From contig NZ_JOEZ01000011.1 of the NCBI RefSeq assembly GCF_000721175.1, positions 99,381 to 163,380 on the forward strand: a stretch of DNA of 64,000 nucleotides. Reading direction: 5' to 3'. Position numbers and translations under genes: made by a program. Below are positions 15,422-24,001 of the stretch, piece by piece. Below the pieces are notes generated by a model. It was not told the DNA's origin. It worked only from the letters and a program-made list of their open reading frames with translations, and did not search any database. The DNA comes from Streptomyces anulatus. Its GTDB lineage: Bacteria > Actinomycetota > Actinomycetes > Streptomycetales > Streptomycetaceae. The stretch's first letter is position 1. The number at the start of each line of letters is the position of its first letter.

Positions 15422-17216
15422 GTTCTACCTTTCCATATCGACCCGTCACGACCGCCGCCTGATTCTTCAAGCTTTCCGATTCTTCTTCCCAGTATTCGCT
15501 GTGCCCCTCGGACCCGCCTGTAGTCATCTGGTTCGCTCCGAACAATTCGTCGCTGGGAATGATGGCCACGCCGCCGCCGAACCGCCACTGACTGCCGCCG
15601 TGACCGAAACGCCCCAGGTCGGGGACCGGGTCGCCCTCAGCCTCCTCGTTCCACACATGCCCCTTGGGCACATCCATCTGTGACGCCTCGCCCACCTGCA
15701 CACCGGGACTCCCTGCGAACACCACGTCATCCACGTTCAGCTCGCCCTGGCGAGCTGCGGAACCGATCAGCGTCGTGCCATACGAGTGGCCGATAGCCGT
15801 GTGGTGACCACCGGAGTCGGTGCTGTTGGCCACATTGAGACCGTCCATGAACTGGTTGAAAGCCGGGGCTCCGTCGTCGGCATAGTGCCGGAAAGGCGCA
15901 TCCTTGACGATGCTCTGCGGAGCGTCGTACCCCAGCCATGTGATGGTGGAGACTTCCTTTCCTCCGGCCATAGCATCGGACTGTCGCCAGAGTTCTGTCA
16001 TGCGTCCGATGTCCCCACCGATACTGCCAAGATTCGACGTGGTACCAGGAACATAGACCGCCGTGTGAGCGGCAGTGTCGGGGTTCCCGTTGGCAACGAT
16101 CGCCCGGCCGTTCTTCTCGGCATCGAAACCCAGGAGATAGGCGGGTGGCAGTCCGTTCTCACCGGTCGCGTCGAACCGCTCCCGAATGCTCTTCATGCCC
16201 TCATTCGACTTGGTGAGCTGCGCGAACCGCTCGCCGTACTTCTCGTCCCACTTGCTCCAGCTGGAGTTCTGGATGACAGCCGGATAGCCGCCGTTGGGAT
16301 TCGGAGAGTACCTGGTGGGCTCGGGAGGAATCTTGGCGAGCTCCAGCTCCACCTGCGCCCTGCTCTGTGCCAGCACCATGCGGTTGGCCTCGTCACGCGT
16401 CTCGGCGGGCAACCCGTCCAGCGCACCGACCGCTGCGGCGTTCAGTGCGAGGTGAGCCGACTGCTCCTCCGCGCCGAGCCCCTTCCACCATGCAGCGTTG
16501 TCCTTCGGGCTGCCGTCCTTCGGCGGCTCCGGCAGGGAGTCGAGGTAGTCCTTGCCCGCCTCGCGGACACCTCCCCGGTCCGACTGCGTGTCGGCCCAGT
16601 CGCGCTTGGAGACCACCAGGTCGTCGTCAGCCTTCAGCGCGCGCAGCTTCGGTGCCCACTTGGCATCCGCGTCGGCCGCCTCCTCCAGCGCGTCGGCGAT
16701 CCGGTTCGCGTACCCCATCGCTTTGCCGTAGTTCGGATTCGGGTGGATGTTCATCGCCTGACGCTCCAGGGCATCGGACATCGGACTGCCCCCGGCGCTC
16801 CCGGTCACCGTGCCGCCGTCGACCATCTTCTCCTCGCCGGGCTTCTTGCCCGCCGGGTAGGACACCGATCCATCGGAACCTACCGTGCAGCCATCGGCGT
16901 GGGCATCCTCGATCGCCGTCTCCAGCCTTCTCTTGGCAACCGCCATATCGAAGGCGAATCCGTTCAGTGCGGTGCTTATCAGACCGCACTCGACCTGCAC
17001 GTAATGGAAGTTCTCCGACAGGTTGCGAAGCTCTCCCAGGGCGGCGGTCGCCGCCTTGCCCTCCAGCTGATTCCGCACGCCCGCGCAGACCTGGTTGTCG
17101 ATCGTGTCCTTTGCCGCACTGGCCATCTCACCGGTGGCCCGGTAGCCGTCTGCGGCGCCCTCGTACTCCGAGGGCCTGAGGGCCTTCAGCGTCGCAAGAT
17201 CCATGGTCGCCGTCAC
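15411..17216 (-). CDS. WXG-like helical N-terminus plus DUF1023 alpha/beta hydrolase
   Basis: A 601-residue protein. Residues 1–110 form long helices typical of ESX/type VII-associated proteins. The C-terminal 220 residues are a DUF1023 hydrolase with nucleophile motif GHSYG (Ser478), a following Asp near 529 (EGDPVPD) and His near 572 (GHSEYW). GTG 17216 overlaps the upstream stop as GTGA, so translation is coupled to the WXG-like gene. Proteins of this type are often exported and found with small helical partners; the substrate is unknown. There is no classical signal peptide. Whether it is a toxin, a lipase or a cell-envelope enzyme is open. Confidence 0.85.
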   Translation of the reverse strand: MTATMDLATLKALRPSEYEGAADGYRATGEMASAAKDTIDNQVCAGVRNQLEGKAATAALGELRNLSENFHYVQVECGLISTALNGFAFDMAVAKRRLETAIEDAHADGCTVGSDGSVSYPAGKKPGEEKMVDGGTVTGSAGGSPMSDALERQAMNIHPNPNYGKAMGYANRIADALEEAADADAKWAPKLRALKADDDLVVSKRDWADTQSDRGGVREAGKDYLDSLPEPPKDGSPKDNAAWWKGLGAEEQSAHLALNAAAVGALDGLPAETRDEANRMVLAQSRAQVELELAKIPPEPTRYSPNPNGGYPAVIQNSSWSKWDEKYGERFAQLTKSNEGMKSIRERFDATGENGLPPAYLLGFDAEKNGRAIVANGNPDTAAHTAVYVPGTTSNLGSIGGDIGRMTELWRQSDAMAGGKEVSTITWLGYDAPQSIVKDAPFRHYADDGAPAFNQFMDGLNVANSTDSGGHHTAIGHSYGTTLIGSAARQGELNVDDVVFAGSPGVQVGEASQMDVPKGHVWNEEAEGDPVPDLGRFGHGGSQWRFGGGVAIIPSDELFGANQMTTGGSEGHSEYWEEESESLKNQAAVVTGRYGKVELEE

Positions 17217-17734
17217 TTCGCCTTCGGGTGGCCGCCAACGGCCTCGGTGTCCTGGTACTGCGCCTTAAGCCTGTTCAGCTCAGCCATGACCGCCTGGTCG
17301 GGCTTCGAGAGATCGTGTCCCGACCTCTCCAGAAGGCCGCCCAGCGCCTCACAGCGACTGCTCACATCACCGATGTACTTCTTCCACGAGCCGTAGATCT
17401 CCTTCTGCGCCGCCGCGCTCCGGCACCCGGCGGTGTCGCCCAGCCCCGTCTGTCCATCGCCGAGCTTCGTCAACGCCTTGTCGACGCCGCCCTTGAGGCC
17501 GGTGACGCCTTCGCCGGCCTTCACCCATGCCTTCTTGTCCGACTTCAGATCCGCAGAAGCCTCGCCGTCCGAGGCTGGGGCCTGATTCAGCTGCATGCTC
17601 GTCGGCCCATTCGCCGCGACATCAGCTTTGATTTGCTCCCATTCGTCCCACGCCACCGTAAGGCTCTCCCCGTCTTCCCAGACATCCCCGTTACCCGTGG
17701 TCCCGTTCCCGGGCTCCTCGGGTCGAGACGACAT
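17213..17734 (-). CDS. WXG100-like helical protein
   Basis: A 173-residue, mostly helical, acidic protein without membrane segments. It begins with a disordered stretch followed by SLTVAWDEWEQIKADVA, and its second half (YGSWKKYIGDVSSRCEALGG onward) looks like a WXG100-type hairpin. It is the first gene of a three-gene operon with the DUF1023 hydrolase (4-bp overlap) and a lipoprotein. In related loci such proteins act as secretion chaperones or co-secreted partners. No T7SS core gene lies in the window. Confidence 0.7.
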   Translation of the reverse strand: MSSRPEEPGNGTTGNGDVWEDGESLTVAWDEWEQIKADVAANGPTSMQLNQAPASDGEASADLKSDKKAWVKAGEGVTGLKGGVDKALTKLGDGQTGLGDTAGCRSAAAQKEIYGSWKKYIGDVSSRCEALGGLLERSGHDLSKPDQAVMAELNRLKAQYQDTEAVGGHPKAK

Positions 17735-17843
17735 CGTCTCCGGCTTCCGCGGGGCAGATCAAGTTCGGTCCTGTCATCCGTGGACGGAACCTGTTTGGCC
17801 TGGTCGGTCGTCCTCTGAAGCGGGATCGACCGGATGGGACGAC

Positions 17844-18830
17844 ATGGTGGAGCGGGTAGAACCTCGTGCGGTGCCGGCGGAGACGCCGGTGGCGCCCGGG
17901 GTGGGGGACCGGCGGCGGGGGTGGGTGATCGCCGGGAGTGCCGTGGTCGTGGCCGGGCTGCTGGGGTTCCATCGGGGTGTGCCCAACTGGCCTGGGCGGG
18001 CTGGGAGTCTGCTGGAGTCGTTTCTGCCCTGGGTCGGCGTCTTCGTCGTCGTGCTGTTGGTCGTCGCCCTGCTGCGGCGGTCCGCCGTCGCCCTTGTGGC
18101 CCTGCTGCTGCCGGTGGGCGTTTGGGTGCATCTCTTCGGGGGGCTGCTCCTGCCCGCCTCGGCAGGCGACGGGCCGGGGCTCGTCGTCGTGCAGCACAAC
18201 GTCAGTGATGAGAACCGTGACCCGGCGGGGACCGCCCGGGCCCTGATCGCGGCCGGGGCCGATCTCGTCGCGCTGGAGGAGTTGGTGGACCCGCAGCTGC
18301 CGGTGTACGAGAAGGCTCTCGCCGCCGACTATCCGCACCACGTCGTACGCGGCACCGTCGGGCTCTGGTCCACGTATCCGCTCAGCGGGGAGCGGCTGGT
18401 CGACATCAAGCCCCCGAGCATCGCTGAAGGGTGGAGCCGTGGCGTGCGGGCCGTGGTCCACTCGCCGCACGGGGAGGTCTCGGCGTACGTCGCCCATCTG
18501 CCCTCCGTCCGGGTCGGGGCGGGTGGGCTCGCGTCCGATCGGAGGGACGAGAGTGCCGAGCTGCTGGGGCGCGCCATCGCCGCCGAAAGCGTCGATACGG
18601 TGATTCTCCTCGGGGACCTCAACGGGGCTGTGGAGGACCGGGGGCTGAGCCCTCTCACCTCACAGCTGAACGTCGCCGAGCGCGGGTTCGCCTTCAGCTT
18701 CCCGGCCGCCTTCCCGCTGGCCCGGATCGATCAGGTCATGGCCCGCTCAGCCACCGTGGGCCACATCCGCACCCTGCCCGCCACCGGCAGCGACCATCTG
18801 CCCGTCGTGGCCCGCGTCGCCCTGGGATGA
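17844..18830 (+). CDS. membrane-anchored endonuclease/exonuclease/phosphatase-fold protein
   Basis: A 328-residue protein. Residues 25–110 contain three hydrophobic helices (VIAGSAVVVAGLLGF, WVGVFVVVLLVVALL, AVALVALLLPVGVWVHL). The rest is an EEP-fold phosphohydrolase: VVVQHNVSDENRD (metal Asn), LVALEELVD (metal Glu), ILLGDLNG (catalytic Asp-Asn) and TGSDHLPVVA (catalytic His). Such proteins cleave phosphodiesters of lipids, nucleotides or DNA at the membrane; the substrate is not evident. The ATG at 17844 has only a weak ribosome-binding site. The 3' end overlaps the convergent HTH gene by 84 bp. Confidence 0.88.
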   Translation: MVERVEPRAVPAETPVAPGVGDRRRGWVIAGSAVVVAGLLGFHRGVPNWPGRAGSLLESFLPWVGVFVVVLLVVALLRRSAVALVALLLPVGVWVHLFGGLLLPASAGDGPGLVVVQHNVSDENRDPAGTARALIAAGADLVALEELVDPQLPVYEKALAADYPHHVVRGTVGLWSTYPLSGERLVDIKPPSIAEGWSRGVRAVVHSPHGEVSAYVAHLPSVRVGAGGLASDRRDESAELLGRAIAAESVDTVILLGDLNGAVEDRGLSPLTSQLNVAERGFAFSFPAAFPLARIDQVMARSATVGHIRTLPATGSDHLPVVARVALG

Positions 18831-19865
18831 GTGCGCGGCTCGGAGCGCGTCAGCCTTCCGCACCGCCGCCACGCGCTGCCGCCAGGGCATGTCCGCGGGG
18901 AAGTCGTACGTGTCCGTGTCGACCGTCCAGCTCGCGTACGCCGCCGCCCGGCGGCAGTCCACGCACTCCGTCTCGTCGCCCAGCGGGCGGAAGACGTGCT
19001 CCTCGCCCGGGCCCGTGCAGACGATCAGCTCCCTGACGGGCGGCGCGGGAGGCGGTGCCGGCAGCGGGGTCACCGGGCATTTCTGGATCAGACGATGGCG
19101 CAGGAAGCCGGCCGCCGAGCGCACCCCGTTCTCGGGAGGGTCGGCCAGCAGCGCCTGTCGCAGGTCTCCCTCCGGCAGTCCGCCCTCCAGCCACTTCACG
19201 GCCTCCACCGCCAGCGCACGGGCCTCCCGGACCCCTAGCAGCAGGTCACGGCGCGTGTGTCGCAGGGACAGCAGCAGCCGTTCAGCCTTGGCCAGTTGAC
19301 TGGTGGGGTGGGGGGCCGGGGCCGCTTCATCGGGGTCGGGTGCCGGGACCTCTGCCCGCTCCTGTGGCGGTTCCGCTTCGGGGGGTGGGTGGGGAGTGGT
19401 CTTATCACTGTGGTCTTCCTCCGGTTCATAGCCACCGGCCGTCCGAGGGGTCGGCGCGCCGACCGTCGGATACCGCGTACTCGGCGGCGGAGGGGCGGCC
19501 ACGAACTCCGGCGGACGGCCGCCGTCGTCCGGCTCCAGCGCCGCTCGTACGATCCTGGCCTCCGCGCTCGTCAGCGGTGTGTTCGTGAACAGCTGGTCCG
19601 TCCTCCAGCGGCCGCCGTCGCTCTGGGACCGCCACTCGTGGACGTAACCGTGCTCCACCAGTTGCCTCTTGGCCCGTTGGTACGGGCGGCCCTTCATGTC
19701 CAGCTTCCGCGCCAGGTCGCTGAGGGGGCGGTCGGTGGCGGAGGCGGGGAGGCCCTGGACGTACAGGAGGAGGATCTTCGCATCGCTGTTCAACCGCCGG
19801 TCGCGTACGACGGTGTGGGGGGCTTTGGTCCAGCCCGAAGGGGGCGCGATAACATGACGCAGCAT
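18747..19865 (-). CDS. helix-turn-helix protein with zinc-binding tail
   Basis: A 372-residue protein. The N-terminus contains a winged-helix reading-head (DRPLSDLARKLDMKGRPYQR, then KRQLVEHGYVHEW). It starts MLRHVIAPPSGWTKAPHTVV, an opening seen in streptomycete replication-initiator-like HTH proteins. A proline/acid-rich linker spans about 110–190. The C-terminal half is helical and has a probable zinc site C-x14-C-x2-C (VCTGPGEE … ETECVDCRR). No Shine–Dalgarno is seen, so the mRNA may be leaderless. The inverted repeat agtgg-N6-ccact (19870–19885) lies directly before the start and could be an autoregulatory operator. Confidence 0.75.
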   Translation of the reverse strand: MLRHVIAPPSGWTKAPHTVVRDRRLNSDAKILLLYVQGLPASATDRPLSDLARKLDMKGRPYQRAKRQLVEHGYVHEWRSQSDGGRWRTDQLFTNTPLTSAEARIVRAALEPDDGGRPPEFVAAPPPPSTRYPTVGAPTPRTAGGYEPEEDHSDKTTPHPPPEAEPPQERAEVPAPDPDEAAPAPHPTSQLAKAERLLLSLRHTRRDLLLGVREARALAVEAVKWLEGGLPEGDLRQALLADPPENGVRSAAGFLRHRLIQKCPVTPLPAPPPAPPVRELIVCTGPGEEHVFRPLGDETECVDCRRAAAYASWTVDTDTYDFPADMPWRQRVAAVRKADALRAAHSSQGDAGHDGQMVAAGGGQGADVAHGG

Positions 19866-20098
19866 TTCTAGTGGCTACTTCCACTGGGGGTGTGAGGCCC
19901 TCGGGTGGGTGTTGACGCACCTCCGGGGGCCGCCCTTTGCGCACGTGAGCGCACAGAGCGTGATGACCTCTTCACCGTATCGCACCGTTCCGACCCATCA
20001 CCACATCGAAGATCCGTTCGGCCACCACCCCCAACCGGGCTGCCACCGTGCGCCGTTGCCCGTCGCTCCGCACGTCGGTTTCAGCAGGATCACCCCCC

Positions 20099-20500
20099 AT
20101 GACTGGCCTGGTCGTCACCATCGCCCTGGCCTTCGCCGGGTACGTCGCGGCCCACCTGAACGGGTTGCGGCTTGCCCAGCGCCACGAGCGGCTCGCGCGG
20201 GGCAATCGGCGACTGAGCGACTTCTACGGGCCGTTGTTCGCCGTCACCGAGGCCGACAGCCGCGCCTTCGCCGCCGCTCCTGGTCAAGTTGTGTGCGCAC
20301 GTGTCCGGTTCGAGATCACGGCCGCCCGCCGGGCGCACGGACGGTACGACCAGCACCAGTCCGTCGTGTCGTTCCCGAGTCAGGACCACGCCGCCTACGC
20401 GCGGGAGGTGTTCACCGCGCGGCAGAAGGCGCGGGCCCAGTTGCCGGGGCAGCGGCACGCCGGGGGAGGTCGTGCCCGGCGGCCCGGCGGCCCGGGGCCC
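20099..20500 (+). pseudogene. degenerate small membrane protein gene
   Basis: An ATG at 20099 opens a frame with an N-terminal membrane helix (MTGLVVTIALAFAGYVAAHL) followed by LAQRHERLARGNRRLSDFYG, an apparently conserved opening. At about 20278 the reading becomes unnatural. The neighbouring frame gives LLVKLCAHVSG, and the first frame then resumes with FEITAARRAHGRYDQHQ. This looks like a deletion of a middle segment plus a compensating frameshift. No stop occurs before the frame runs antisense through the next gene. I interpret it as a decayed gene. Confidence 0.45.
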
Positions 20501-20536
20501 GGGGGGAGGGGCGGGTCCGGGCCGTCGCGCTGCTCC

Positions 20537-21328
20537 TCACGGCTGGTGGTCCACGCTCGTGAGGAAGTCCAGGACGAGAGGGCCGGCGTGCGTGCGGAAC
20601 TCCTCGAAGTAGGCGTGACGGGCGCCGGGGATCAGGTGCAGACGGGCGCCGGGGATACGGCCGGCGAGCAGCGGCGCGTTGGCCGTGGGGTTGAGCAGGT
20701 CGCGGGTTCCGTGGACGACCAGGGTGGGTGCGCTGATGCCGGGCAGGAGGTCCCAGGCGTTGTGACGGTTGCTGGCCGCGAGGTGGTGGCGTCGGGAGTG
20801 TGCGGGCATGGCGGGGTCGCCGAGGGTGTGGTGCGTGCCGGGGTGGTCGGCAAGCCACCTCGGGGTGTACATCAGCTCCAGCAGGGCTTGCCGAGCTGCC
20901 CCGGGCCGGCGCTGGACCAGGGCTCGGCGGACGTCGTCGCCGCGTTCGACGCTGTGCGGGCCGCCGGGGGAAGTACAGCCGAGGACCAGGGCTCTCACCC
21001 GGTGCGGATGGTGGGCCGCGAGTTGCTGGGCCACCCTGCCGCCCATGGACGTGCCGTAGATGTCGGCGCGGTCGATGCGGAGTTCGTCGAGGACGGCGAC
21101 GACGTCCTGGGCGAACAGTTCGGTGCTGTGAGGGCTGTCGGGCTTGTCGCTGTCGCCGGTGCCGCGATAGTCGAGGGTGAGGGTGCTGCGGGCGGGGTGG
21201 AAGTCGGCGCGGACCGTGTCCCACCAGTGGTGGTTGTTCGCCTGGCCCGCCAGCAGGACCAGCGGCGCTCCTTCGCCCCGGAGCTGGTAGGCGATACGGA
21301 CTCCGTCCGGTGTCGTCGCGTACGTCAT
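20537..21328 (-). CDS. alpha/beta-fold hydrolase
   Basis: A 263-residue cytoplasmic hydrolase of the haloperoxidase/3-oxoadipate-enol-lactonase type. It has the oxyanion region PLVLLAGQANNHHWWD, the strand LTLDYRGTGDSDKP, the nucleophile elbow YGTSMGGRVA (Ser94), the acid region VVHGTRDLLNP and the catalytic His in GARHAYFEEF. Length is standard. It ends 37 bp from the decayed membrane gene on the other strand and has no functional partner nearby, so the substrate is unknown. Confidence 0.88.
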   Translation of the reverse strand: MTYATTPDGVRIAYQLRGEGAPLVLLAGQANNHHWWDTVRADFHPARSTLTLDYRGTGDSDKPDSPHSTELFAQDVVAVLDELRIDRADIYGTSMGGRVAQQLAAHHPHRVRALVLGCTSPGGPHSVERGDDVRRALVQRRPGAARQALLELMYTPRWLADHPGTHHTLGDPAMPAHSRRHHLAASNRHNAWDLLPGISAPTLVVHGTRDLLNPTANAPLLAGRIPGARLHLIPGARHAYFEEFRTHAGPLVLDFLTSVDHQP

Positions 21329-21566
21329 CAGCTGATTCCCTCACTCGATGATGGTTCCCGAAGCCCACTCGACGGCCTCACACGCCTCCTCCCCACACTG
21401 CCCCCTCGCCCCCTCACCCCCTCGCCCCCATCCAACATCTCCTGCACGCTTTGCGCACGCTCTCATCACAATTCCGCTTCGCTTCCCGCATGCCCCTGAT
21501 GTGCGCCCGGGCTCGCTGCGAGCATCGGCTGCTCCACCGCACGGAGTTCGGCCTTGGGGGCGGCAC

Positions 21567-22424
21567 ATGCAGATGAGGAAGCGGTCACGGCGGCCGAGGC
21601 GCGGGGTCCTCCGGATGCGGATACCGGCCGGAGCGGGCGCACTCGCGCTGATCCTGACGGGGTGCGGGGGCGACGGCGGCGGTACGGACGGCCGGGGCGG
21701 GACGGCCGGGGCGTCGCCCTCCGTGGAGCGGGCGCTGGCGCTCATGGACGACGAGCAGGGCGTGGACGCGGGCGACAGCCTGGACGTGGAGGTTCTCGAC
21801 AACGACTCCGTCACCCTGGAGAGCGGGGACGGGGCGGGACTGCTCGACGCCTACGACCCGGCCGAGCTGACCCTGAGCATCGACGCCGAGCCGGACCACG
21901 GGACCGCCACGCTGTCCGGGGTCACGGTCACCTACACCGCGCGGGACGGCTACGCCGGTGAGGACGAGTTCACCTACCGGGTCCTCGTGAAGGGCGCCGA
22001 CGTCCCCGCCGCCACAGCCGTCGTCCGCATCACCGTCTCCGCGCCCGAATCCGAACCGACCCCGGCCTCCGCCACGAAGCCCGCGCCGAAGGCGACGGCC
22101 CCGGCCCCGGCCCCGGCGTACTACGAGAACTGCGACGCCGCGCGCGCCGCCGGGGCCGCTCCGGTCGAGGAGGGCGATCCCGGTTACGCGTCCCACCTGG
22201 ACCGCGACGGCGACGGTGTGGGGTGCGAGCCGTGGGGCGAGTCCGCGTCGTCATCCGGCGGCGACGGCGGAAGCGGGGGTACGAGCGGTGGGGGCGGTGG
22301 CGGCAGTACCTCCTACGCGAACTGCACCGCCGTTCGGAACGCGGGCGCCGCGCCCATCCGGGCCGGGGATCCCGGCTACGGACGGCACCTGGACCGCGAC
22401 GGTGACGGCGTCGGCTGCGAGTGA
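21567..22424 (+). CDS. secreted lipoprotein with Ig-like domain and two excalibur domains
   Basis: A 285-residue exported protein. The basic N-terminus and hydrophobic core end in lipobox LILTGCG. Residues about 55–165 form an Ig/cadherin-like fold (VDAGDSLDVEVLDND … DGYAGEDEFTYRV). A Pro/Ala linker and two excalibur calcium-binding units follow: YYENCDAARAAGAAP … HLDRDGDGVGCE and YANCTAVRNAGAAP … HLDRDGDGVGCE, separated by a Gly/Ser linker. The DxDxDGxxCE loops bind Ca2+ in known members. The protein probably sits at the cell surface. A poly-G ribosome-binding site precedes the ATG at 21567; a second ATG lies 6 bp later. Confidence 0.82.
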   Translation: MQMRKRSRRPRRGVLRMRIPAGAGALALILTGCGGDGGGTDGRGGTAGASPSVERALALMDDEQGVDAGDSLDVEVLDNDSVTLESGDGAGLLDAYDPAELTLSIDAEPDHGTATLSGVTVTYTARDGYAGEDEFTYRVLVKGADVPAATAVVRITVSAPESEPTPASATKPAPKATAPAPAPAYYENCDAARAAGAAPVEEGDPGYASHLDRDGDGVGCEPWGESASSSGGDGGSGGTSGGGGGGSTSYANCTAVRNAGAAPIRAGDPGYGRHLDRDGDGVGCE

Positions 22425-22493
22425 CCCTCGCGCCGCCGTCCCGGGGCGATGGCCTCCGTCTCCTCCCGACCGTCGCACCGCTTCCGGGGCCGT

Positions 22494-23951
22494 TCAGGCC
22501 GACGTCTCCCGGGCCGTTCGGGCCGCCTTCTCCTGGCCGCCGCGTCGCCGCCGGGTGGTCAGCGCCAGGTGCGTCGCCAGTCCCAGGACCAGGCCCCAGC
22601 ACGCGGACCCGATGCCGCCGAGGGTGACGCCGGAGGCCGTGGTGAGGAAGGTGACCACCGCCGCGTCCCGGCCCTGTTCGTCCGCCACCGCCTGGGCGAG
22701 GCTCGTGGAGAACGTGGTGAGCAGGGCTATGCCCGCGACGACGGCGATGAGTTCGGGCGCCAGCGCGGTGAACAGCCCCACGAGTGCGGCTCCGCAGACG
22801 CCCGCCAGCAGGTAGAAGGCACCGCACGCCAGGCCGGCCACATAGCGGCGTCGCGGGTCGCGGTGGGCCTCTTCGCCCGTGCTGATCGCGGCGGTGATCG
22901 CCGCCAGGTTGACGGCGTGGCCGCCCAGCGGCGCGAGCGCCGTGGAGGCGAGTCCGGTGGCGGTGATGAGCAGCCGGTCGTTCGGACGGTAGCCGCAGGC
23001 CGCCAGCACACCGAGCCCTGGCGCGTTCTGCGAGGCCATCGTCACCACGGCCAACGGCACGGCCAGGCCCACCAGCGCCGAAACGGTGAACTCCGGGGCC
23101 GTGAGGACGGGAAGAGTCAGCCCGATGTCCACGGACGAGGCGTGGATGCCCGGGACGACCCCGGTGACGAGCACGGCCGCGAGCAGGGCCCAGGCCACCG
23201 CGTATCTCGGTGACCGCTGTTTGACCGCCAGGTACGTGGCGAGTGAGACCAGCACCGCGATCGGCGCGCCGTCCAGCGCCGAGAACAGGTCGACGCCGAA
23301 GGAGAACAGCACGCCCGCCAGCATGGCCGCCACGACTCCGGGCGGTACGCGGCGCATGACCTTCCCGAAGACGCCCGTCAGGCCGACCAGCGCCATGAGG
23401 AGACCGCTGACCAGGAAGGCTCCTACGGCCTCGGGGTACGTGTAGTCCCCGAGGCTGCCGACGAGGACCGCGGCGCCCGGCGTCGAGAACGCGGTGATCA
23501 CCGGCATCCGGGTCCACCAGCTGAGCACGGCACTCGTCACGCCGCTGCCCACGCACGCCGCCCACACCCACGACGCGGTCTGCTCGTCGGTCAGGTGACC
23601 GGCGGCCGCTGCCGCCAGGACCACGAGGAGGGGGCCGGAGCACGAGACCACGACGGTGATCAGGCCCGCGAGGACGGCGGAGAGCGAGGCGTCCGCCAGG
23701 AGCCCGCGCCTACCGGACGGTGTGCGACCTTCGGCCGGCCCGTCGGCCGGGTGTTCGTCAGCCCCACGGCTGGCGGCCGGGTGTCCTCCAGCCGTGCGTC
23801 CGCCAGCCGACTGCCCGTCAGCCGGAGGCCCTTCGGCCGGGGGGCCGTCAGCCGGAGAACTCCTGGCCTGGGCCCCCGCATCCGGGGTGCGCGCATCCGG
23901 CCCGGGCGCCTCGTCCGTGCCCTCCTCGGCTCCCTGTTCGGCCGTGGTCAT
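22494..23951 (-). CDS. BenE-family benzoate/H+ symporter-like permease
   Basis: A 485-residue membrane protein. Residues 1–80 are a hydrophilic Pro/Ala/Gly/Asp low-complexity extension built of repeats such as ADGPPAEGPPADG. The remainder has about eleven membrane helices of the BenE family (for example SAVLAGLITVVVSCSGPLLV, ITAFSTPGAAVL, GVVAAMLAGVLFSFGVDLF, VTMASQNAPGLGVL). Members import benzoate with protons. Being 50 bp downstream of the aminotransferase and co-directional, it may be the last gene of the 28.2–22.5 kb operon and could move an aromatic or other small acid substrate or product. Confidence 0.85.
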   Translation of the reverse strand: MTTAEQGAEEGTDEAPGPDARTPDAGAQARSSPADGPPAEGPPADGQSAGGRTAGGHPAASRGADEHPADGPAEGRTPSGRRGLLADASLSAVLAGLITVVVSCSGPLLVVLAAAAAGHLTDEQTASWVWAACVGSGVTSAVLSWWTRMPVITAFSTPGAAVLVGSLGDYTYPEAVGAFLVSGLLMALVGLTGVFGKVMRRVPPGVVAAMLAGVLFSFGVDLFSALDGAPIAVLVSLATYLAVKQRSPRYAVAWALLAAVLVTGVVPGIHASSVDIGLTLPVLTAPEFTVSALVGLAVPLAVVTMASQNAPGLGVLAACGYRPNDRLLITATGLASTALAPLGGHAVNLAAITAAISTGEEAHRDPRRRYVAGLACGAFYLLAGVCGAALVGLFTALAPELIAVVAGIALLTTFSTSLAQAVADEQGRDAAVVTFLTTASGVTLGGIGSACWGLVLGLATHLALTTRRRRGGQEKAARTARETSA

Positions 23952-24001
23952 CGTGTCCTTCCCCCGCCCCGTGTCTCCCGGCTGCGCCCTTCCCGCCGCT
24001 C

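Noticed and set aside
15786..17396. 536-residue plus-strand frame opposite the DUF1023 hydrolase
   Set aside because: Pure antisense frame of a gene with clear catalytic motifs; no domain is visible.
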